Position numbers and translations under genes: made by a program. From contig NZ_JACSQI010000008.1 of the NCBI RefSeq assembly GCF_014836715.1, positions 157,073 through 221,072 on the forward strand: a stretch of DNA of 64,000 nt, given 5' to 3'. This document shows positions 53,704 through 64,000 of the stretch, piece by piece. The stretch's first letter is position 1; every line of letters starts with the position of its first letter. A model generated the notes under the pieces. It saw only the letters and a list, made by a program, of their open reading frames with translations. It was not told the origin of the DNA and made no database searches. This stretch comes from Escherichia whittamii. GTDB lineage: Bacteria > Pseudomonadota > Gammaproteobacteria > Enterobacterales > Enterobacteriaceae.

Positions 53704-53715
53704 ACCTGCCGGAAA

Positions 53716-54333
53716 TCACTCGGGATCTTTTTCGCGCTTTCTTTTGAATTTCGTCCAGATTTTTGTCTCCTGGCGACGCCACAGACGCTGGATGTTGTCA
53801 TGATGACGCAGCAGGATCAGGCAAGAGAGCATAGAAACCGGAAAGGTGAACTGTGGCTTAAACCACCAGACGTAAAACGGGGCAATCAGTGCGCTGACAA
53901 TCGCCCCCAGCGAAGAATATCCACTCAATAGTACGGTAAGCAGCCAGGTCCCCGCCATCACACCCGTTAAATCCCAGCCGATCGGAGCAATAGCGCCAAA
54001 AGCGGTGGCAACGCCTTTTCCCCCTTTAAAACCGAAGAAAATGGGCCAGATGTGTCCAAGACAGGCGGCAATCGCAATTAATCCCAGCCAAAAGGGGCTG
54101 ACGCCTAATTCATATGCCCCCCAGACAGGCAACATACCTTTTAGAACGTCAAAGATCAGCACTGCTACGGCTGCTCCTTTGCCACCCATGCGTAAAACGT
54201 TGGTCGCGCCAGGATTGCCGGAGCCGCTGGTTCGCGGGTCGGGCAAGCCACAAAGGCGGCAAACCAGAATGGCACTGGAAATGGAGCCGCAGAGGTACGC
54301 GATGAGGATCATTCCAGGCGCGATTGCACTCAT
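53716..54333 (-). CDS. plsY: Acyl-phosphate:glycerol-3-phosphate acyltransferase PlsY
   Basis: 205-aa polytopic inner-membrane enzyme that acylates glycerol-3-phosphate using acyl-phosphate. Family motifs are visible: [12 protein letters not shown], then [13 protein letters not shown] and a C-terminal basic tail. Adjacent to divergent folB. Confidence 0.95.
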   Translation of the reverse strand: MSAIAPGMILIAYLCGSISSAILVCRLCGLPDPRTSGSGNPGATNVLRMGGKGAAVAVLIFDVLKGMLPVWGAYELGVSPFWLGLIAIAACLGHIWPIFFGFKGGKGVATAFGAIAPIGWDLTGVMAGTWLLTVLLSGYSSLGAIVSALIAPFYVWWFKPQFTFPVSMLSCLILLRHHDNIQRLWRRQETKIWTKFKRKREKDPE

Positions 54334-54438
54334 AAGCTGTTCCGTTTTGAAAATTCGTGTTCAACGATGAATCTGTGGATAATACGCACATTTCGCCGGA
54401 AGTGGTATCCGGGGTAGCCAAAAAGCGAGCAGGTCGTG

Positions 54439-54807
54439 ATGGATATTGTATTTATAGAGCAACTTTCGGTAATCACCACTATTGGTGTTTACGACTGGGA
54501 ACAGACCATCGAACAGAAACTGGTGTTCGATATCGAAATGGCGTGGGATAACCGCAAAGCGGCGAAAAGCGATGATGTGGCAGATTGCCTTAGCTACGCC
54601 GACATCGCAGAAACGGTAGTCAGCCACGTCGAGGGCGCGCGCTTTGCGCTGGTGGAACGCGTGGCGGAGGAGGTGGCGGAATTGCTGTTAACTCGCTTTA
54701 ATTCGCCGTGGGTTCGCATCAAACTTAGCAAGCCAGGCGCGGTGGCACGAGCGGCGAATGTCGGCGTCATCATCGAGCGTGGCAATAATCTGAAAGAAAA
54801 TAATTAA
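54439..54807 (+). CDS. folB: Dihydroneopterin aldolase FolB
   Basis: 122-aa folate-pathway enzyme that releases glycolaldehyde from dihydroneopterin. Family markers GVYDWEQ (with the catalytic-site glutamate) and KLSKPGAV are present. The GTG at 54436 directly precedes the chosen ATG; AGCAGG lies 6-10 bp upstream. Confidence 0.96.
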   Translation: MDIVFIEQLSVITTIGVYDWEQTIEQKLVFDIEMAWDNRKAAKSDDVADCLSYADIAETVVSHVEGARFALVERVAEEVAELLLTRFNSPWVRIKLSKPGAVARAANVGVIIERGNNLKENN

Positions 54808-54897
54808 TTTTACAGCTGTTAAACCAAACGGTTATAACCTGGTCATACTGCAGTAGTTCGGACAAGCGGTATATTTTTATAATTTAGGGGTTTATTG

Positions 54898-55719
54898 ATG
54901 AGCGATATGCACTCGCTGCTGGTGGCGGCAATCCTGGGTGTGGTCGAAGGATTGACAGAGTTTTTGCCAGTATCCAGTACGGGCCACATGATTATTGTGG
55001 GCCATTTGTTGGGGTTTGAAGGCGACACGGCAAAAACCTTTGAAGTCGTTATCCAGTTAGGTTCGATTCTGGCTGTGGTAGTGATGTTCTGGCGGCGTCT
55101 GTTTGGCCTGATTGGCATTCACTTTGGCCGTCCGTTGCAGCACGAAGGAGAAAGCAAAGGTCGTTTAACGCTGATCCACATTTTGCTGGGGATGATCCCC
55201 GCGGTGGTGTTGGGACTGTTGTTCCATGACATGATTAAATCATTGTTTAACCCGATAAATGTCATGTATGCGCTGGTTGTCGGCGGTTTGTTGCTGATTG
55301 CCGCCGAATGCCTGAAGCCGAAAGAGCCACGCGCGCCGGGTCTGGATGATATGACGTATCGTCAGGCGTTTATGATTGGCTGCTTCCAGTGTCTGGCGCT
55401 GTGGCCGGGGTTCTCTCGCTCCGGGGCGACCATTTCTGGTGGGATGCTGATGGGCGTGAGTCGTTACGCAGCTTCTGAGTTCTCGTTCCTGCTGGCGGTG
55501 CCGATGATGATGGGCGCAACGGCGCTCGATCTCTACAAAAGCTGGGGCTTCCTGACCACCGGCGATATCCCGATGTTTGCTGTTGGGTTTATCACTGCTT
55601 TCGTAGTGGCGCTGATAGCAATTAAAACCTTCCTGCAATTGATTAAGCGCATTTCGTTTATCCCGTTCGCCATTTATCGTTTTATTGTGGCGGCCGCGGT
55701 GTACGTAGTGTTCTTTTGA
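54898..55719 (+). CDS. uppP: Undecaprenyl-diphosphate phosphatase UppP
   Basis: 273-aa membrane phosphatase (BacA) that recycles the peptidoglycan lipid carrier. The two active-site motifs are visible: [14 protein letters not shown] (residues 17-30) and [13 protein letters not shown]. Overexpression gives bacitracin resistance. GGGG-TTT-ATTG precedes the ATG, and a TTG directly upstream could also be used. Confidence 0.96.
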   Translation: MSDMHSLLVAAILGVVEGLTEFLPVSSTGHMIIVGHLLGFEGDTAKTFEVVIQLGSILAVVVMFWRRLFGLIGIHFGRPLQHEGESKGRLTLIHILLGMIPAVVLGLLFHDMIKSLFNPINVMYALVVGGLLLIAAECLKPKEPRAPGLDDMTYRQAFMIGCFQCLALWPGFSRSGATISGGMLMGVSRYAASEFSFLLAVPMMMGATALDLYKSWGFLTTGDIPMFAVGFITAFVVALIAIKTFLQLIKRISFIPFAIYRFIVAAAVYVVFF

Positions 55720-55760
55720 TGTGAAGAATAGTGTCGGATGCCGGGAATTGTCCACGATCG

Positions 55761-55888
55761 CGTAGGCCGGATAAGGCGTTCACGCCGCATCCGGCAATCA
55801 ACGCCTGATGCGACGCTCGCGCGTCTTATCAGGCCTACAACCGTCGTTGACATTTAGGCTGGATAAGGCGTTTACGCCGCCTCCGGCA
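55761..55888. repeat. BIME of three REPs between uppP and cca
   Basis: REPs at 55761-55797, 55802-55838 (opposite orientation) and 55855-55888. These separate the convergent genes uppP and cca. Confidence 0.9.
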
Positions 55889-55901
55889 AAATGCCCAATA
55901 C

Positions 55902-57140
55902 TTACTCAGGCTTTGGGCAACGTTGTTCCTTCCAGCTGGCTACCGCCGCAATCCTGCGGCGGGTCAGCTCTTCGCGGATCTCCACGCCTTTAAATCCCGC
56001 TTCAACGACGGCTTTTGTCGGCACTGATTGCGCCACTTCCCAGGCTTCACGTAACCAGCGTCCTTGCGGATAGTCCGCTGATTCAAAACCGGTTCTGCCG
56101 CGCACGTCAGCCTCGCTGGTCAGCGCCAGTTGCTCTACACGCTGCGGTTTACGCCAGGCATCGATGGAATCAAATAATTTGACGATGGTTTTCGGGTTCA
56201 GCATTGGGAAGGTGTGGATGAGATCGTGAAACTCAGCCACCAGTTTGGCTAAGTCACGAATTTCATTAGGCACACGCAGACGCTGGCACAATTGTTCCAC
56301 TAACTTTACACCCGCCGGGCCATGGCCGTGATGACGAGGCCAAAGCTCCGGCGGCGTTAGCCCTTTACCGAAATCGTGGCATAAAGTCGCGAAACGGATA
56401 TCTACTTGCGGACTCAGCATCGCCGCCATCGATAGCGTCATTAAGGTGTGAATACCAGTGTCGATTTCCGGGTGCCATTTCGCCGGAGCGGGGACACCAA
56501 ACAATGCGTCGATCTCCGGGAATAAAACGCGTAATGCGCCGCAATCACGCAATACCTGGAAGAAAACTTGCGGGTTGCGTGTGGTGAGGGCGCTTTCAGT
56601 CTCTTTCCACACGCGTTCGGGCGTCAGGTGTTCGAGTTCGCCTACGTGAGTCATCTCACGCATCAACGTCATCGTTTCATCGGCAATTCGAAAACCGAGG
56701 TGGGCATAACGCGCAGCAAAACGCGCTACGCGCAATACGCGTAGCGGATCTTCGCCAAAGGCGGGGGAAACATGGCGCAACAGACGATTTTGCAGATCGC
56801 CCAGACCGTTGTACGGGTCGATAATCTTGCCGTCATCGTCCTGGGCCAGCGCATTAATGGTCAGATCGCGACGCTTGAGATCATCTTCCAGCGTGACATC
56901 CGGCGCGGCATAGCAGGTAAAACCGGTATAACCGGAGCCGGATTTCCGTTCGGTACGTGCCAGCGCATACTCTTCATGTGTTTGCGGATGCAGAAAAACA
57001 GGAAAATCGCGACCTACCTGCTGGTAGCCCGCGTCGAGCATCTCCTGTGGCGTGCTGCCGACAACTACCCAATCTCTGTCTTTGACCGGTAGCCCTAACA
57101 ATGCATCCCGTACCGCACCACCGACCAGATAAATCTTCAC
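55902..57140 (-). CDS. cca: Multifunctional CCA tRNA nucleotidyltransferase
   Basis: 412-aa class-II CCA-adding enzyme. Nucleotidyltransferase motif GGAVRD (residues 7-12) with the catalytic D21xD23, then the nucleotide-recognition segment and a C-terminal HD domain with CHDFGKG that adds phosphatase/phosphodiesterase activities. It repairs or builds tRNA 3' ends. Confidence 0.97.
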   Translation of the reverse strand: MKIYLVGGAVRDALLGLPVKDRDWVVVGSTPQEMLDAGYQQVGRDFPVFLHPQTHEEYALARTERKSGSGYTGFTCYAAPDVTLEDDLKRRDLTINALAQDDDGKIIDPYNGLGDLQNRLLRHVSPAFGEDPLRVLRVARFAARYAHLGFRIADETMTLMREMTHVGELEHLTPERVWKETESALTTRNPQVFFQVLRDCGALRVLFPEIDALFGVPAPAKWHPEIDTGIHTLMTLSMAAMLSPQVDIRFATLCHDFGKGLTPPELWPRHHGHGPAGVKLVEQLCQRLRVPNEIRDLAKLVAEFHDLIHTFPMLNPKTIVKLFDSIDAWRKPQRVEQLALTSEADVRGRTGFESADYPQGRWLREAWEVAQSVPTKAVVEAGFKGVEIREELTRRRIAAVASWKEQRCPKPE

Positions 57141-57203
57141 GCCATCTTCCCTTCGTCAAATACACAATTCCTAATAATAAGACAGTGCAACGAAGAAGGC
57201 GAT

Positions 57204-57824
57204 TTAGTTCATCCAGCGATCTTTGCGTTTACGCGTTGGGATCAGGTGCGGTAATACCAGTCCGAGCAGCAAGCCAAGCCCCAGCACGCCACCGCCATAC
57301 ATAAACCATTGCATGATGATGGTGCGCTGTTTGTCGTCTAGCTGCACGCTGGCGGCATCGACCTTTTTCTGCGCGACAATCAGTTCGTTTTTCAGCTTCT
57401 GATTTTCTTCTTTTAACCCGTTAATCACACTGTCGCTCTGCGCCACTTTTTGCTGCATTTCTGCGGTGCGCTGATTCCAGGTGTTATCGATATTGGTGAG
57501 CTTATCGGTCAGAGTTCTGACCTGATTTTCCAGATCTGGCACGCGGGAGCGCAGGCTTGGCTCAGTGCTCAGTTGTTTCAACGGGATCCAGGCGGTTCGA
57601 CCAGAGCTGTCTTTTACCTGGGCATAATTGGTGTTGGCGTCAGTTTGTAATAATGTCACTTCCTCACCGGCGTTCACTGTGCCCACGAGGCGATAATGAT
57701 CTCCCGGACCACTGCGAACCCAGGTGTTCAGTTCGTCAGAAACATAGCGTTTTTCTTCCGCGTGAGAGACGGCAGTGGCGCTAAGCGCGAGTAAAGTTAG
57801 TGCGATCAGGCGTAATTTTGGCAT
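57204..57824 (-). CDS. ygiM: SH3-domain membrane protein YgiM
   Basis: 206-aa protein (TIGR04211 family). Signal-like N-terminus (MPKLRLIALTLLALSATAVSHA), bacterial SH3 domain (about residues 25-90, with WVRSGPGDHYRLVGTVNAGE), a coiled coil (about 95-165) and one C-terminal membrane helix (MYGGGVLGLGLLLGLVL). Function not firmly known. Divergent from ygiF. Confidence 0.92.
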   Translation of the reverse strand: MPKLRLIALTLLALSATAVSHAEEKRYVSDELNTWVRSGPGDHYRLVGTVNAGEEVTLLQTDANTNYAQVKDSSGRTAWIPLKQLSTEPSLRSRVPDLENQVRTLTDKLTNIDNTWNQRTAEMQQKVAQSDSVINGLKEENQKLKNELIVAQKKVDAASVQLDDKQRTIIMQWFMYGGGVLGLGLLLGLVLPHLIPTRKRKDRWMN

Positions 57825-58066
57825 CAGGCTGTCGTTATTGTCATGGAAAGTGGAACGATAGTAGTGGCATCAGTGTCGCTACGCAAAGCATTCGCTATCA
57901 ATCGGAATCCTCTGTGTCAGGTCTTGCCACCGTCTCAAACTTTTACGCCCGTCAAAATGCTCGTTGCATGGCAATTTGGCGCAAAATACTATCTACTGAC
58001 AAAAAAGATCGCATTTAGTTCGCCGTTCATCGTCACTTATGTGACATAACCGGATAAGTAGAGGCC

Positions 58067-59368
58067 ATGGCTCAGGAAATCGAATTAAAGTTTATTGTTA
58101 ATCACAGTGCCGTTGAGGCGTTGCGTGACCATCTTAATACGCTGGGCGGCGAGCATCATGATCCCGTGCAGTTGCTGAATATTTACTACGAAACGCCGGA
58201 TAACTGGCTGCGTGGGCACGATATGGGCCTGCGTATTCGTGGCGAAAACGGTCGCTATGAGATGACCATGAAAGTTGCCGGACGGGTAACAGGTGGATTG
58301 CACCAGCGCCCGGAATATAACGTGGCGTTGAGTGAACCGACGCTCGATCTGGCGCAGTTACCAACGGAAGTCTGGCCAAACGGTGAGTTACCTGCCGATC
58401 TCGCGTCACGCGTGCAGCCGCTGTTCAGCACCGATTTTTACCGCGAAAAATGGCTGGTTGAAGTGGATGGCAGTCAGATTGAAATCGCCCTCGACCAGGG
58501 GGAAGTGAAAGCAGGTGAGTTTGTTGAACCTATCTGCGAGCTGGAACTGGAATTACTCAGTGGCGAAACGCGCGCGGTGCTGAAACTGGCAAACCAACTG
58601 GTATCGCAAACTGGTTTACGCCAGGGCAGCCTGAGCAAGGCGGCGCGTGGCTATCATCTGGCGCAGGGCAATCCGGTGCGTGAAATCAAATCAACCACTA
58701 TTCTGCATGTTGCGGCAAAAGCAGATGTAGAGCAGGGGCTGGAAGCAGCAATGGAACTGGCGTTATCGCAATGGCAGTACCATGAAGAGTTGTGGATACG
58801 CGGCAACGAGGCGGCGAAAGAGCAGGTGCTGGCAGCCATCGGCCTGGTTCGCCATACGCTGATGCTGTTCGGCGGTATCGTGCCACGTAAAGCGAGCACT
58901 CACTTACGTGATTTGCTGACCCAATGCGAAGCGACCATTGCTTCTGTGGTTTCTGCCGTGACGGCGGTCTATTCTACTGAAACGGCAATGGCGAAACTGG
59001 CGTTGACCGAATGGCTGGTGACTAAAGCCTGGCAGCCGTTTTTAGATGCCAAAGAGCAGGGTAAAATCAGCGATTCCTTCAAACGCTTTGCCGATATCCA
59101 TCTCTCTCGCCATTCCGCTGAATTGAAGAGCGTTTTTTGCCAGCCGTTGGGCGATCGCTACCCTGACCAGTTACCGCGCCTGACGCGTGGTATTGACTCA
59201 ATACTGCTGCTGGCGGGTTACTACGATCCTCTCGTCGCGCAAGCCTGGCTGGAGAACTGGCAGGGGCTGCGTCACGCTATTGCGACCGGGCAACGCATTG
59301 AAATTGAACATTTCCGCAATGAGGCAAACAATCAGGAACCGTTCTGGTTGCATAGCGGAAAACGTTAA
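58067..59368 (+). CDS. ygiF: Inorganic triphosphatase YgiF
   Basis: 433-aa enzyme of two domains. The N-terminal CYTH domain carries the ExExK motif at E4, E6, K8 and splits tripolyphosphate. The C-terminal CHAD domain carries conserved histidines. It lies 22 bp upstream of glnE and is probably co-transcribed with it and hldE. Confidence 0.95.
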   Translation: MAQEIELKFIVNHSAVEALRDHLNTLGGEHHDPVQLLNIYYETPDNWLRGHDMGLRIRGENGRYEMTMKVAGRVTGGLHQRPEYNVALSEPTLDLAQLPTEVWPNGELPADLASRVQPLFSTDFYREKWLVEVDGSQIEIALDQGEVKAGEFVEPICELELELLSGETRAVLKLANQLVSQTGLRQGSLSKAARGYHLAQGNPVREIKSTTILHVAAKADVEQGLEAAMELALSQWQYHEELWIRGNEAAKEQVLAAIGLVRHTLMLFGGIVPRKASTHLRDLLTQCEATIASVVSAVTAVYSTETAMAKLALTEWLVTKAWQPFLDAKEQGKISDSFKRFADIHLSRHSAELKSVFCQPLGDRYPDQLPRLTRGIDSILLLAGYYDPLVAQAWLENWQGLRHAIATGQRIEIEHFRNEANNQEPFWLHSGKR

Positions 59369-59390
59369 TCTGGCAAGGATAAAATCGCTT

Positions 59391-62231
59391 ATGAAGCCGC
59401 TCTCTTCACCGTTACAGCAGTACTGGCAGACCGTTGTTGAGCGGCTGCCAGCGCCTTTAGCCAAGGAATCACTTGGTGTACAGGCGAAGTCAGTACTTAC
59501 TTTCAGTGATTTTGTGCAGGATAGCGTAATTGCGCATCCAGAGTGGCTGACGGAGCTGGAAAGCGAGCCGCCACAAGCCGATGAATGGCAATATTACGGC
59601 GAGTGGTTGCAGGCGGCGCTCAGTAATGTGAGTGACGAGGCTGGGTTAATGCGTGAACTGCGGCTGTTCCGTCGGCGCATTATGGTGCGCATCGCCTGGG
59701 CGCAAACGCTGGCGCTGGTCGCGGAAGAGAGCATTTTGCAGCAGCTTAGTCATCTCGCTGAGACGCTGATTGTTGCGGCGCGTGACTGGCTGTATGACGC
59801 CTGCTGTCGTGAGTGGGGAACGCCATGTAATGCGAAGGGCGAAGCGCAACCGCTGTTGATTTTAGGCATGGGTAAGCTGGGCGGCGGGGAACTGAATTTC
59901 TCCTCGGATATCGACCTGATTTTTGCCTGGCCGGAACATGGCTGTACTCAGGGCGGACGCCGCGAACTGGATAACGGCCAGTTTTTTACCCGCATGGGGC
60001 AGCGGCTGATTAAAGTGCTGGATCAACCGACGCAAGATGGCTTTGTCTATCGCGTGGATATGCGCCTGCGTCCGTTTGGCGAAAGTGGCCCGCTGGTGTT
60101 GAGCTTCGCCGCGCTGGAGGATTATTACCAGGAGCAGGGGCGCGACTGGGAGCGTTATGCGATGGTCAAGGCGCGGATTATGGGCGATAGCGACGGTGCT
60201 TATGCTAACGAATTGCGTTCGATGCTGCGCCCGTTTGTTTTTCGTCGTTACATCGATTTCAGCGTGATTCAGTCTCTGCGCAACATGAAAGGGATGATTG
60301 CCCGTGAAGTGCGTCGCCGCGGCCTCACTGACAACATCAAACTGGGCGCGGGCGGTATTCGCGAAATTGAGTTTATCGTCCAGGTGTTCCAGCTTATTCG
60401 CGGTGGGCGCGAGCCGTCGCTGCAATCGCGTTCATTACTTCCTACCCTCAACGCCATTGCTGCATTGCATCTGCTCTCTGAGAATGATGCCGAACAATTG
60501 CGAGTGGCGTATCTGTTCCTGCGGCGTCTGGAAAACCTGCTGCAAAGCATTAATGACGAACAAACCCAGACGCTTCCGGCTGATGAGCTTAACCGTGCGC
60601 GGCTGGCGTGGGCGATGGACTTTGCTGACTGGCCGCAATTGACCGGGGCGCTGACCGGACATATGGCCAATGTGCGTCGGGTATTTAACGAACTGATTGG
60701 TGACGACGAAAGCGAAACCCAGGAGGAGACTCTGTCAGAGCAGTGGCGTGAGCTGTGGCAGGATGCGTTGCAGGAGGATGACACTACGCCAGTGCTGGCG
60801 CATCTTAGTGAAGATGATCGCAAACAGGTGCTGACGCTGATTGCCGATTTCCGCAAAGAACTGGATAAGCGCACCATTGGTCCGCGCGGTCGCCAGGTGC
60901 TCGATCATCTGATGCCGCATTTGTTAAGTGACGTATGTGCGCGTAACGATGCCGTCGTCACGCTGTCGCGCATTACCGCCTTGCTGATGGGGATTGTCAC
61001 CCGTACGACCTATCTTGAACTGCTTAGTGAATTCCCTGCGGCGCTTAAGCATTTGATTTCACTGTGTGCCTCATCGCCGATGATTGCCAGTCAACTGGCG
61101 CGCTATCCATTATTGCTGGATGAACTGCTCGATCCGAACACCCTCTACCAGCCGACAGCGACGGATGCCTATCGCGACGAATTGCGCCAGTATTTGCTGC
61201 GCGTGCCAGAAGATGATGAAGAACAACAACTTGAAGCGCTGCGTCAGTTTAAACAGGCACAACTGTTACGTATTGCGGCGGCGGATATTGCCGGCACGCT
61301 GCCGGTAATGAAAGTGAGCGATCACTTAACCTGGCTGGCGGAGGCAATGATAGATGCTGTGGTCCAGCAAGCGTGGGGACAAATGGTTGCTCGTTACGGA
61401 AAACCCACTCACCTGAACGAACGTGAAGGTCGCGGCTTTGCGGTGGTTGGTTACGGTAAGCTGGGCGGCTGGGAACTGGGATATAGTTCGGATCTTGACC
61501 TGATTTTCCTCCATGATTGCCCGATGGATGTGATGACCGACGGCGAGCGGGAAATCGACGGGCGGCAGTTTTATCTGCGTCTGGCTCAACGCATTATGCA
61601 TCTGTTCAGCACGCGCACGTCTTCCGGTATTTTGTACGAAGTGGATTCACGGCTACGCCCGTCCGGGGCGGCGGGAATGTTGGTGACTTCCGCAGAAGCA
61701 TTTGCCGATTATCAGAAAAACGAAGCCTGGACGTGGGAGCATCAGGCGCTGGTGCGTGCTCGCGTGGTATATGGTGATCCACAATTGACCGCGCAATTTG
61801 ACGCGGTACGTCGGGAGATTATGACGCTGCCGCGTGAAGGCAAAACCTTACAGACAGAAGTGCGGGAAATGCGCGAGAAAATGCGCGCTCATCTCGGCAA
61901 TAAACATCGCGATCGCTTTGATATCAAAGCAGATGAAGGCGGAATTACCGATATCGAATTTATTACCCAATATCTGGTGTTGCGCTACGCTCATGAAAAA
62001 CCGAAGTTAACGCGCTGGTCAGACAACGTGCGCATTCTGGAACTGCTGGCGCAAAATGACATTATGGAAGAGCAGGAAGCGATGGCGCTGACCCGTGCTT
62101 ACACTACGCTGCGCGATGAACTTCATCATCTGGCATTACAAGAGCTGCCGGGCCATGTGCCGGAGGATTGCTTCACCGCAGAGCGTGAACTGGTGCGGGC
62201 AAGCTGGCAGAAGTGGCTGGTGGAGGAATGA
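59391..62231 (+). CDS. glnE: Glutamine synthetase adenylyltransferase/removase GlnE
   Basis: 946-aa bifunctional regulator that adds or removes AMP on glutamine synthetase in response to PII and glutamine. Two nucleotidyltransferase domains are visible: [16 protein letters not shown] in the N-terminal (removase) half and [16 protein letters not shown] in the C-terminal (transferase) half. A 68-codon upstream extension overlaps ygiF and is rejected; AAGGAT precedes the chosen ATG. Confidence 0.97.
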   Translation: MKPLSSPLQQYWQTVVERLPAPLAKESLGVQAKSVLTFSDFVQDSVIAHPEWLTELESEPPQADEWQYYGEWLQAALSNVSDEAGLMRELRLFRRRIMVRIAWAQTLALVAEESILQQLSHLAETLIVAARDWLYDACCREWGTPCNAKGEAQPLLILGMGKLGGGELNFSSDIDLIFAWPEHGCTQGGRRELDNGQFFTRMGQRLIKVLDQPTQDGFVYRVDMRLRPFGESGPLVLSFAALEDYYQEQGRDWERYAMVKARIMGDSDGAYANELRSMLRPFVFRRYIDFSVIQSLRNMKGMIAREVRRRGLTDNIKLGAGGIREIEFIVQVFQLIRGGREPSLQSRSLLPTLNAIAALHLLSENDAEQLRVAYLFLRRLENLLQSINDEQTQTLPADELNRARLAWAMDFADWPQLTGALTGHMANVRRVFNELIGDDESETQEETLSEQWRELWQDALQEDDTTPVLAHLSEDDRKQVLTLIADFRKELDKRTIGPRGRQVLDHLMPHLLSDVCARNDAVVTLSRITALLMGIVTRTTYLELLSEFPAALKHLISLCASSPMIASQLARYPLLLDELLDPNTLYQPTATDAYRDELRQYLLRVPEDDEEQQLEALRQFKQAQLLRIAAADIAGTLPVMKVSDHLTWLAEAMIDAVVQQAWGQMVARYGKPTHLNEREGRGFAVVGYGKLGGWELGYSSDLDLIFLHDCPMDVMTDGEREIDGRQFYLRLAQRIMHLFSTRTSSGILYEVDSRLRPSGAAGMLVTSAEAFADYQKNEAWTWEHQALVRARVVYGDPQLTAQFDAVRREIMTLPREGKTLQTEVREMREKMRAHLGNKHRDRFDIKADEGGITDIEFITQYLVLRYAHEKPKLTRWSDNVRILELLAQNDIMEEQEAMALTRAYTTLRDELHHLALQELPGHVPEDCFTAERELVRASWQKWLVEE

Positions 62232-62278
62232 AATATGGTATTATCGCGCGCAAATTTTGAATCTCTCAGGAGACAGGA

Positions 62279-63712
62279 ATGAAAGTAACGCTGCCAGAGT
62301 TTGAACGTGCAGGAGTGATGGTGGTTGGTGATGTGATGCTGGATCGTTACTGGTACGGTCCCACCAGCCGTATATCGCCGGAAGCGCCGGTGCCCGTGGT
62401 TAAAGTCAATACCATTGAAGAACGTCCGGGCGGTGCAGCCAACGTGGCGATGAACATCGCTTCTCTCGGTGCAAACGCACGCCTGGTGGGGCTGACAGGT
62501 ATTGATGATGCGGCACGCGCGCTCAGTAAATCGCTGGCCGACGTGAACGTAAAATGCGACTTCGTTTCTGTGCCGACGCATCCAACCATCACCAAACTGC
62601 GGGTGCTTTCTCGTAACCAACAGTTGATTCGCCTGGATTTTGAAGAAGGTTTCGAAGGCGTTGATCCGCAGCCGCTGCATGAGCGGATTAATCAGGCCCT
62701 CGGTACGATTGGCGCGCTGGTGCTTTCTGACTATGCGAAAGGTGCGTTGGCAAGCGTACAGCAGATGATCCAACTGGCGCGTAAAGCGGGCGTTCCGGTG
62801 CTGATTGATCCAAAAGGCACCGATTTTGAACGCTACCGCGGCGCTACGCTGTTAACGCCGAATCTCTTGGAATTTGAAGCGGTTGCCGGTAAATGTAAAA
62901 CCGAAGAAGAGATTGTTGAACGCGGCATGAAACTGATTGCCGACTACGAACTCTCTGCGCTGCTGGTAACCCGTTCCGAGCAGGGGATGACGTTGCTGCA
63001 ACCGGGTAAAGCGCCGCTGCATATGCCAACTCAGGCGCAGGAAGTCTATGACGTTACCGGTGCAGGGGACACGGTGATTGGTGTGCTTGCGGCGACGCTG
63101 GCAGCGGGTAATTCGCTGGAAGAAGCCTGCTTCTTCGCCAATGCGGCGGCAGGAGTAGTCGTCGGCAAACTGGGGACTTCTACGGTTTCTCCCATCGAGC
63201 TGGAAAACGCAGTGCGCGGGCGCGCAGACACTGGCTTTGGCGTGATGACCGAAGAGGAACTGAAGCTGGCCGTAGCGGCGGCGCGTAAACGTGGCGAAAA
63301 AGTGGTGATGACCAATGGCGTCTTCGACATTCTCCATGCCGGGCATGTCTCTTATCTGGCAAACGCTCGCAAGCTGGGCGACCGCCTGATTGTCGCAGTG
63401 AACAGTGACGCATCCACCAGGCGGCTGAAAGGGGATTCTCGCCCGGTTAATCCGCTCGAACAGCGTATGATAGTGCTGGGCGCACTGGAAGCGGTCGACT
63501 GGGTGGTGTCGTTTGAAGAAGATACGCCGCAGCGCCTGATCGCAGGCATCCTGCCAGATTTGCTGGTGAAAGGTGGTGACTATAAACCGGAAGAGATCGC
63601 CGGGAGTAAAGAAGTCTGGGCTAACGGCGGTGAAGTGCTGGTGCTCAACTTTGAAGATGGTTGCTCAACGACCAACATTATTAAGAAGATCCAACAGGAT
63701 AAAGAAGGCTAA
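62279..63712 (+). CDS. hldE: Bifunctional heptose kinase/adenylyltransferase HldE
   Basis: 477-aa enzyme for ADP-heptose synthesis in LPS inner core. The N-terminal PfkB-type kinase domain (about 1-318, with [14 protein letters not shown] and [12 protein letters not shown]) phosphorylates heptose-7-phosphate; the C-terminal domain (from ~344, [14 protein letters not shown]) is the adenylyltransferase. 47 bp after glnE, with AGGAGACAGGA before the ATG. Confidence 0.97.
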   Translation: MKVTLPEFERAGVMVVGDVMLDRYWYGPTSRISPEAPVPVVKVNTIEERPGGAANVAMNIASLGANARLVGLTGIDDAARALSKSLADVNVKCDFVSVPTHPTITKLRVLSRNQQLIRLDFEEGFEGVDPQPLHERINQALGTIGALVLSDYAKGALASVQQMIQLARKAGVPVLIDPKGTDFERYRGATLLTPNLLEFEAVAGKCKTEEEIVERGMKLIADYELSALLVTRSEQGMTLLQPGKAPLHMPTQAQEVYDVTGAGDTVIGVLAATLAAGNSLEEACFFANAAAGVVVGKLGTSTVSPIELENAVRGRADTGFGVMTEEELKLAVAAARKRGEKVVMTNGVFDILHAGHVSYLANARKLGDRLIVAVNSDASTRRLKGDSRPVNPLEQRMIVLGALEAVDWVVSFEEDTPQRLIAGILPDLLVKGGDYKPEEIAGSKEVWANGGEVLVLNFEDGCSTTNIIKKIQQDKEG

Positions 63713-63756
63713 CCGGAAAGCGGTTCACAGATCTCGCTTCGTACCTGGCAGGCCTA

Positions 63757-63785
63757 TTGACGCTGTTGTTTTTTCAACCTAGAGT
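63757..63785 (+). promoter_or_regulatory. sib RNA promoter
   Basis: TTGACG (63757-63762), 17-bp spacer, TAGAGT (63780-63785); predicted start near 63792, which is where Sib RNA sequence begins. Confidence 0.75.
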
Positions 63786-63791
63786 AAAGGA

Positions 63792-63925
63792 ACAAGGGTA
63801 AGGGAGGATTTCTCCCCCCTCTGAATTGGTTGTTAATAAGCCTGGAAACTTACGAGTAACAACACAACCAGTATGATGACTAACTTCATCATAACCCTTT
63901 CCTTCTGTAAGGCCCCTTCTTCGGG
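63792..63925 (+). ncRNA. Sib antisense RNA, 3' end interrupted
   Basis: Antitoxin RNA of the sib/ibs type I system (QUAD repeat family; K-12 has sibD and sibE at this location). It starts AACAAGGGTAAGGGAGGATT and covers the ibs frame in antisense. The terminator's left arm GGCCCC-TTCTTCGGG is present to 63925, but the expected right arm AGGGGC is missing because a transposon-like end starts at 63926. The RNA probably lacks its native 3' end. Confidence 0.8.
63833..63892 (-). CDS. Ibs small hydrophobic toxin
   Basis: 19-aa peptide MMKLVIILVVLLLVSFQAY, an Ibs-family membrane toxin (closest by memory to IbsD/IbsE). It is wholly hydrophobic after residue 3, with a ribosome site AAGGAAAGGG upstream. 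It lies fully within the Sib RNA on the opposite strand. Its native upstream sequence ends 33 bp before the start codon, where the transposon-like end begins, so its original promoter is likely lost or moved. Confidence 0.85.
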   Translation of the reverse strand: MMKLVIILVVLLLVSFQAY

Positions 63926-64000
63926 CTGTCTCTTATACACAAGTCCCCACCCGGGGATTTGTGATGTCTGTCAGTCTGCTTTAGGGGGGACTCTTTCCAT
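63926..64000. mobile_element. Terminus of an IS50/Tn5-like element, cut by the window
   Basis: CTGTCTCTTATACACAAGT (63926-63944) matches the IS50 outside end CTGACTCTTATACACAAGT at 18 of 19 positions and the Tn5 mosaic end at 17 of 19. It starts exactly where the Sib terminator breaks off. The next 56 bp are not sib-like and contain CCCC/GGGG arms. Only one end is visible; no transposase can be seen. A 9-bp target repeat, if present, would be TTCTTCGGG (63917-63925). Confidence 0.6.

Noticed and set aside
63926..63944. Sequencing adapter (Tn5 library mosaic end) as sole explanation for the right-edge sequence
   Set aside because: The last three bases (AGT) fit the natural IS50 outside end, not the adapter's TCT, and the next 56 bp are not adapter sequence I recognise. 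It remains an alternative and is stated as such in the finding.

Overview
The window is chromosomal DNA of Escherichia coli (or Shigella). Gene content, order and protein lengths match the 68-70 min region of E. coli K-12 as I remember it, read in the opposite orientation (rpsU-dnaG-rpoD lie on the minus strand here). Many scattered residue differences from K-12 suggest another strain. No database was searched; identities come from recognising the proteins and this very conserved order.

Layout. 1-3,470: 3' end of tdcG, then cyuP(dlsT)-cyuA for serine/cysteine uptake and cysteine desulfidation. 3,471-11,984: small envelope and stress genes (yhaL, yhaK, the regulator yhaJ, yhaH, yqjG, yqjF, yqjDEK, yqjC, yqjA-mzrA). 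11,208-16,810: hexuronate block (exuR, exuT, uxaC-uxaA). 16,893-25,267: transporters and housekeeping (ygjV, sstT, alx with its Mn2+/pH riboswitch, ygjR, ygjQ, ygjP, rlmG) and the higBA toxin-antitoxin pair. 25,366-37,600: fadH and the glycoside cluster ygjK-ygjJ-ygjI-ebgC-ebgA with its repressor ebgR. 37,819-44,059: ygjH, patA, aer, the iron/nickel pair yqjI/yqjH, tRNA-Ile2 and mug. 44,140-49,497: macromolecular-synthesis operon rpsU-dnaG-rpoD with divergent tsaD. 49,539-53,703: L-tartrate utilisation (ttdABT, ttdR). 53,716-63,712: plsY, folB, uppP, cca, ygiM, ygiF, glnE, hldE. The right edge carries a sib/ibs type I toxin-antitoxin locus.

Almost every gene is ordinary E. coli core genome. 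The unusual material is between genes. Four ~150-bp REP-IHF-REP (RIP-type) elements share terminal sequences. Three of them are flanked on both sides by copies of the same locus-specific terminator hairpin, which looks like insertion with duplication of the hairpin. One of these sits inside the alx riboswitch leader, between the aptamer and the rest of the leader. A sequence matching an IS50/Tn5-type transposon end interrupts the sib terminator at the right edge and separates ibs from its native upstream region. A long-stem intrinsic terminator lies in the exuT leader, an EbgR-like operator lies at the ygjH promoter, and a strongly folded gene-free block lies between sstT and alx.

I found no CRISPR array, complete prophage, rRNA or novel multi-gene defence system.
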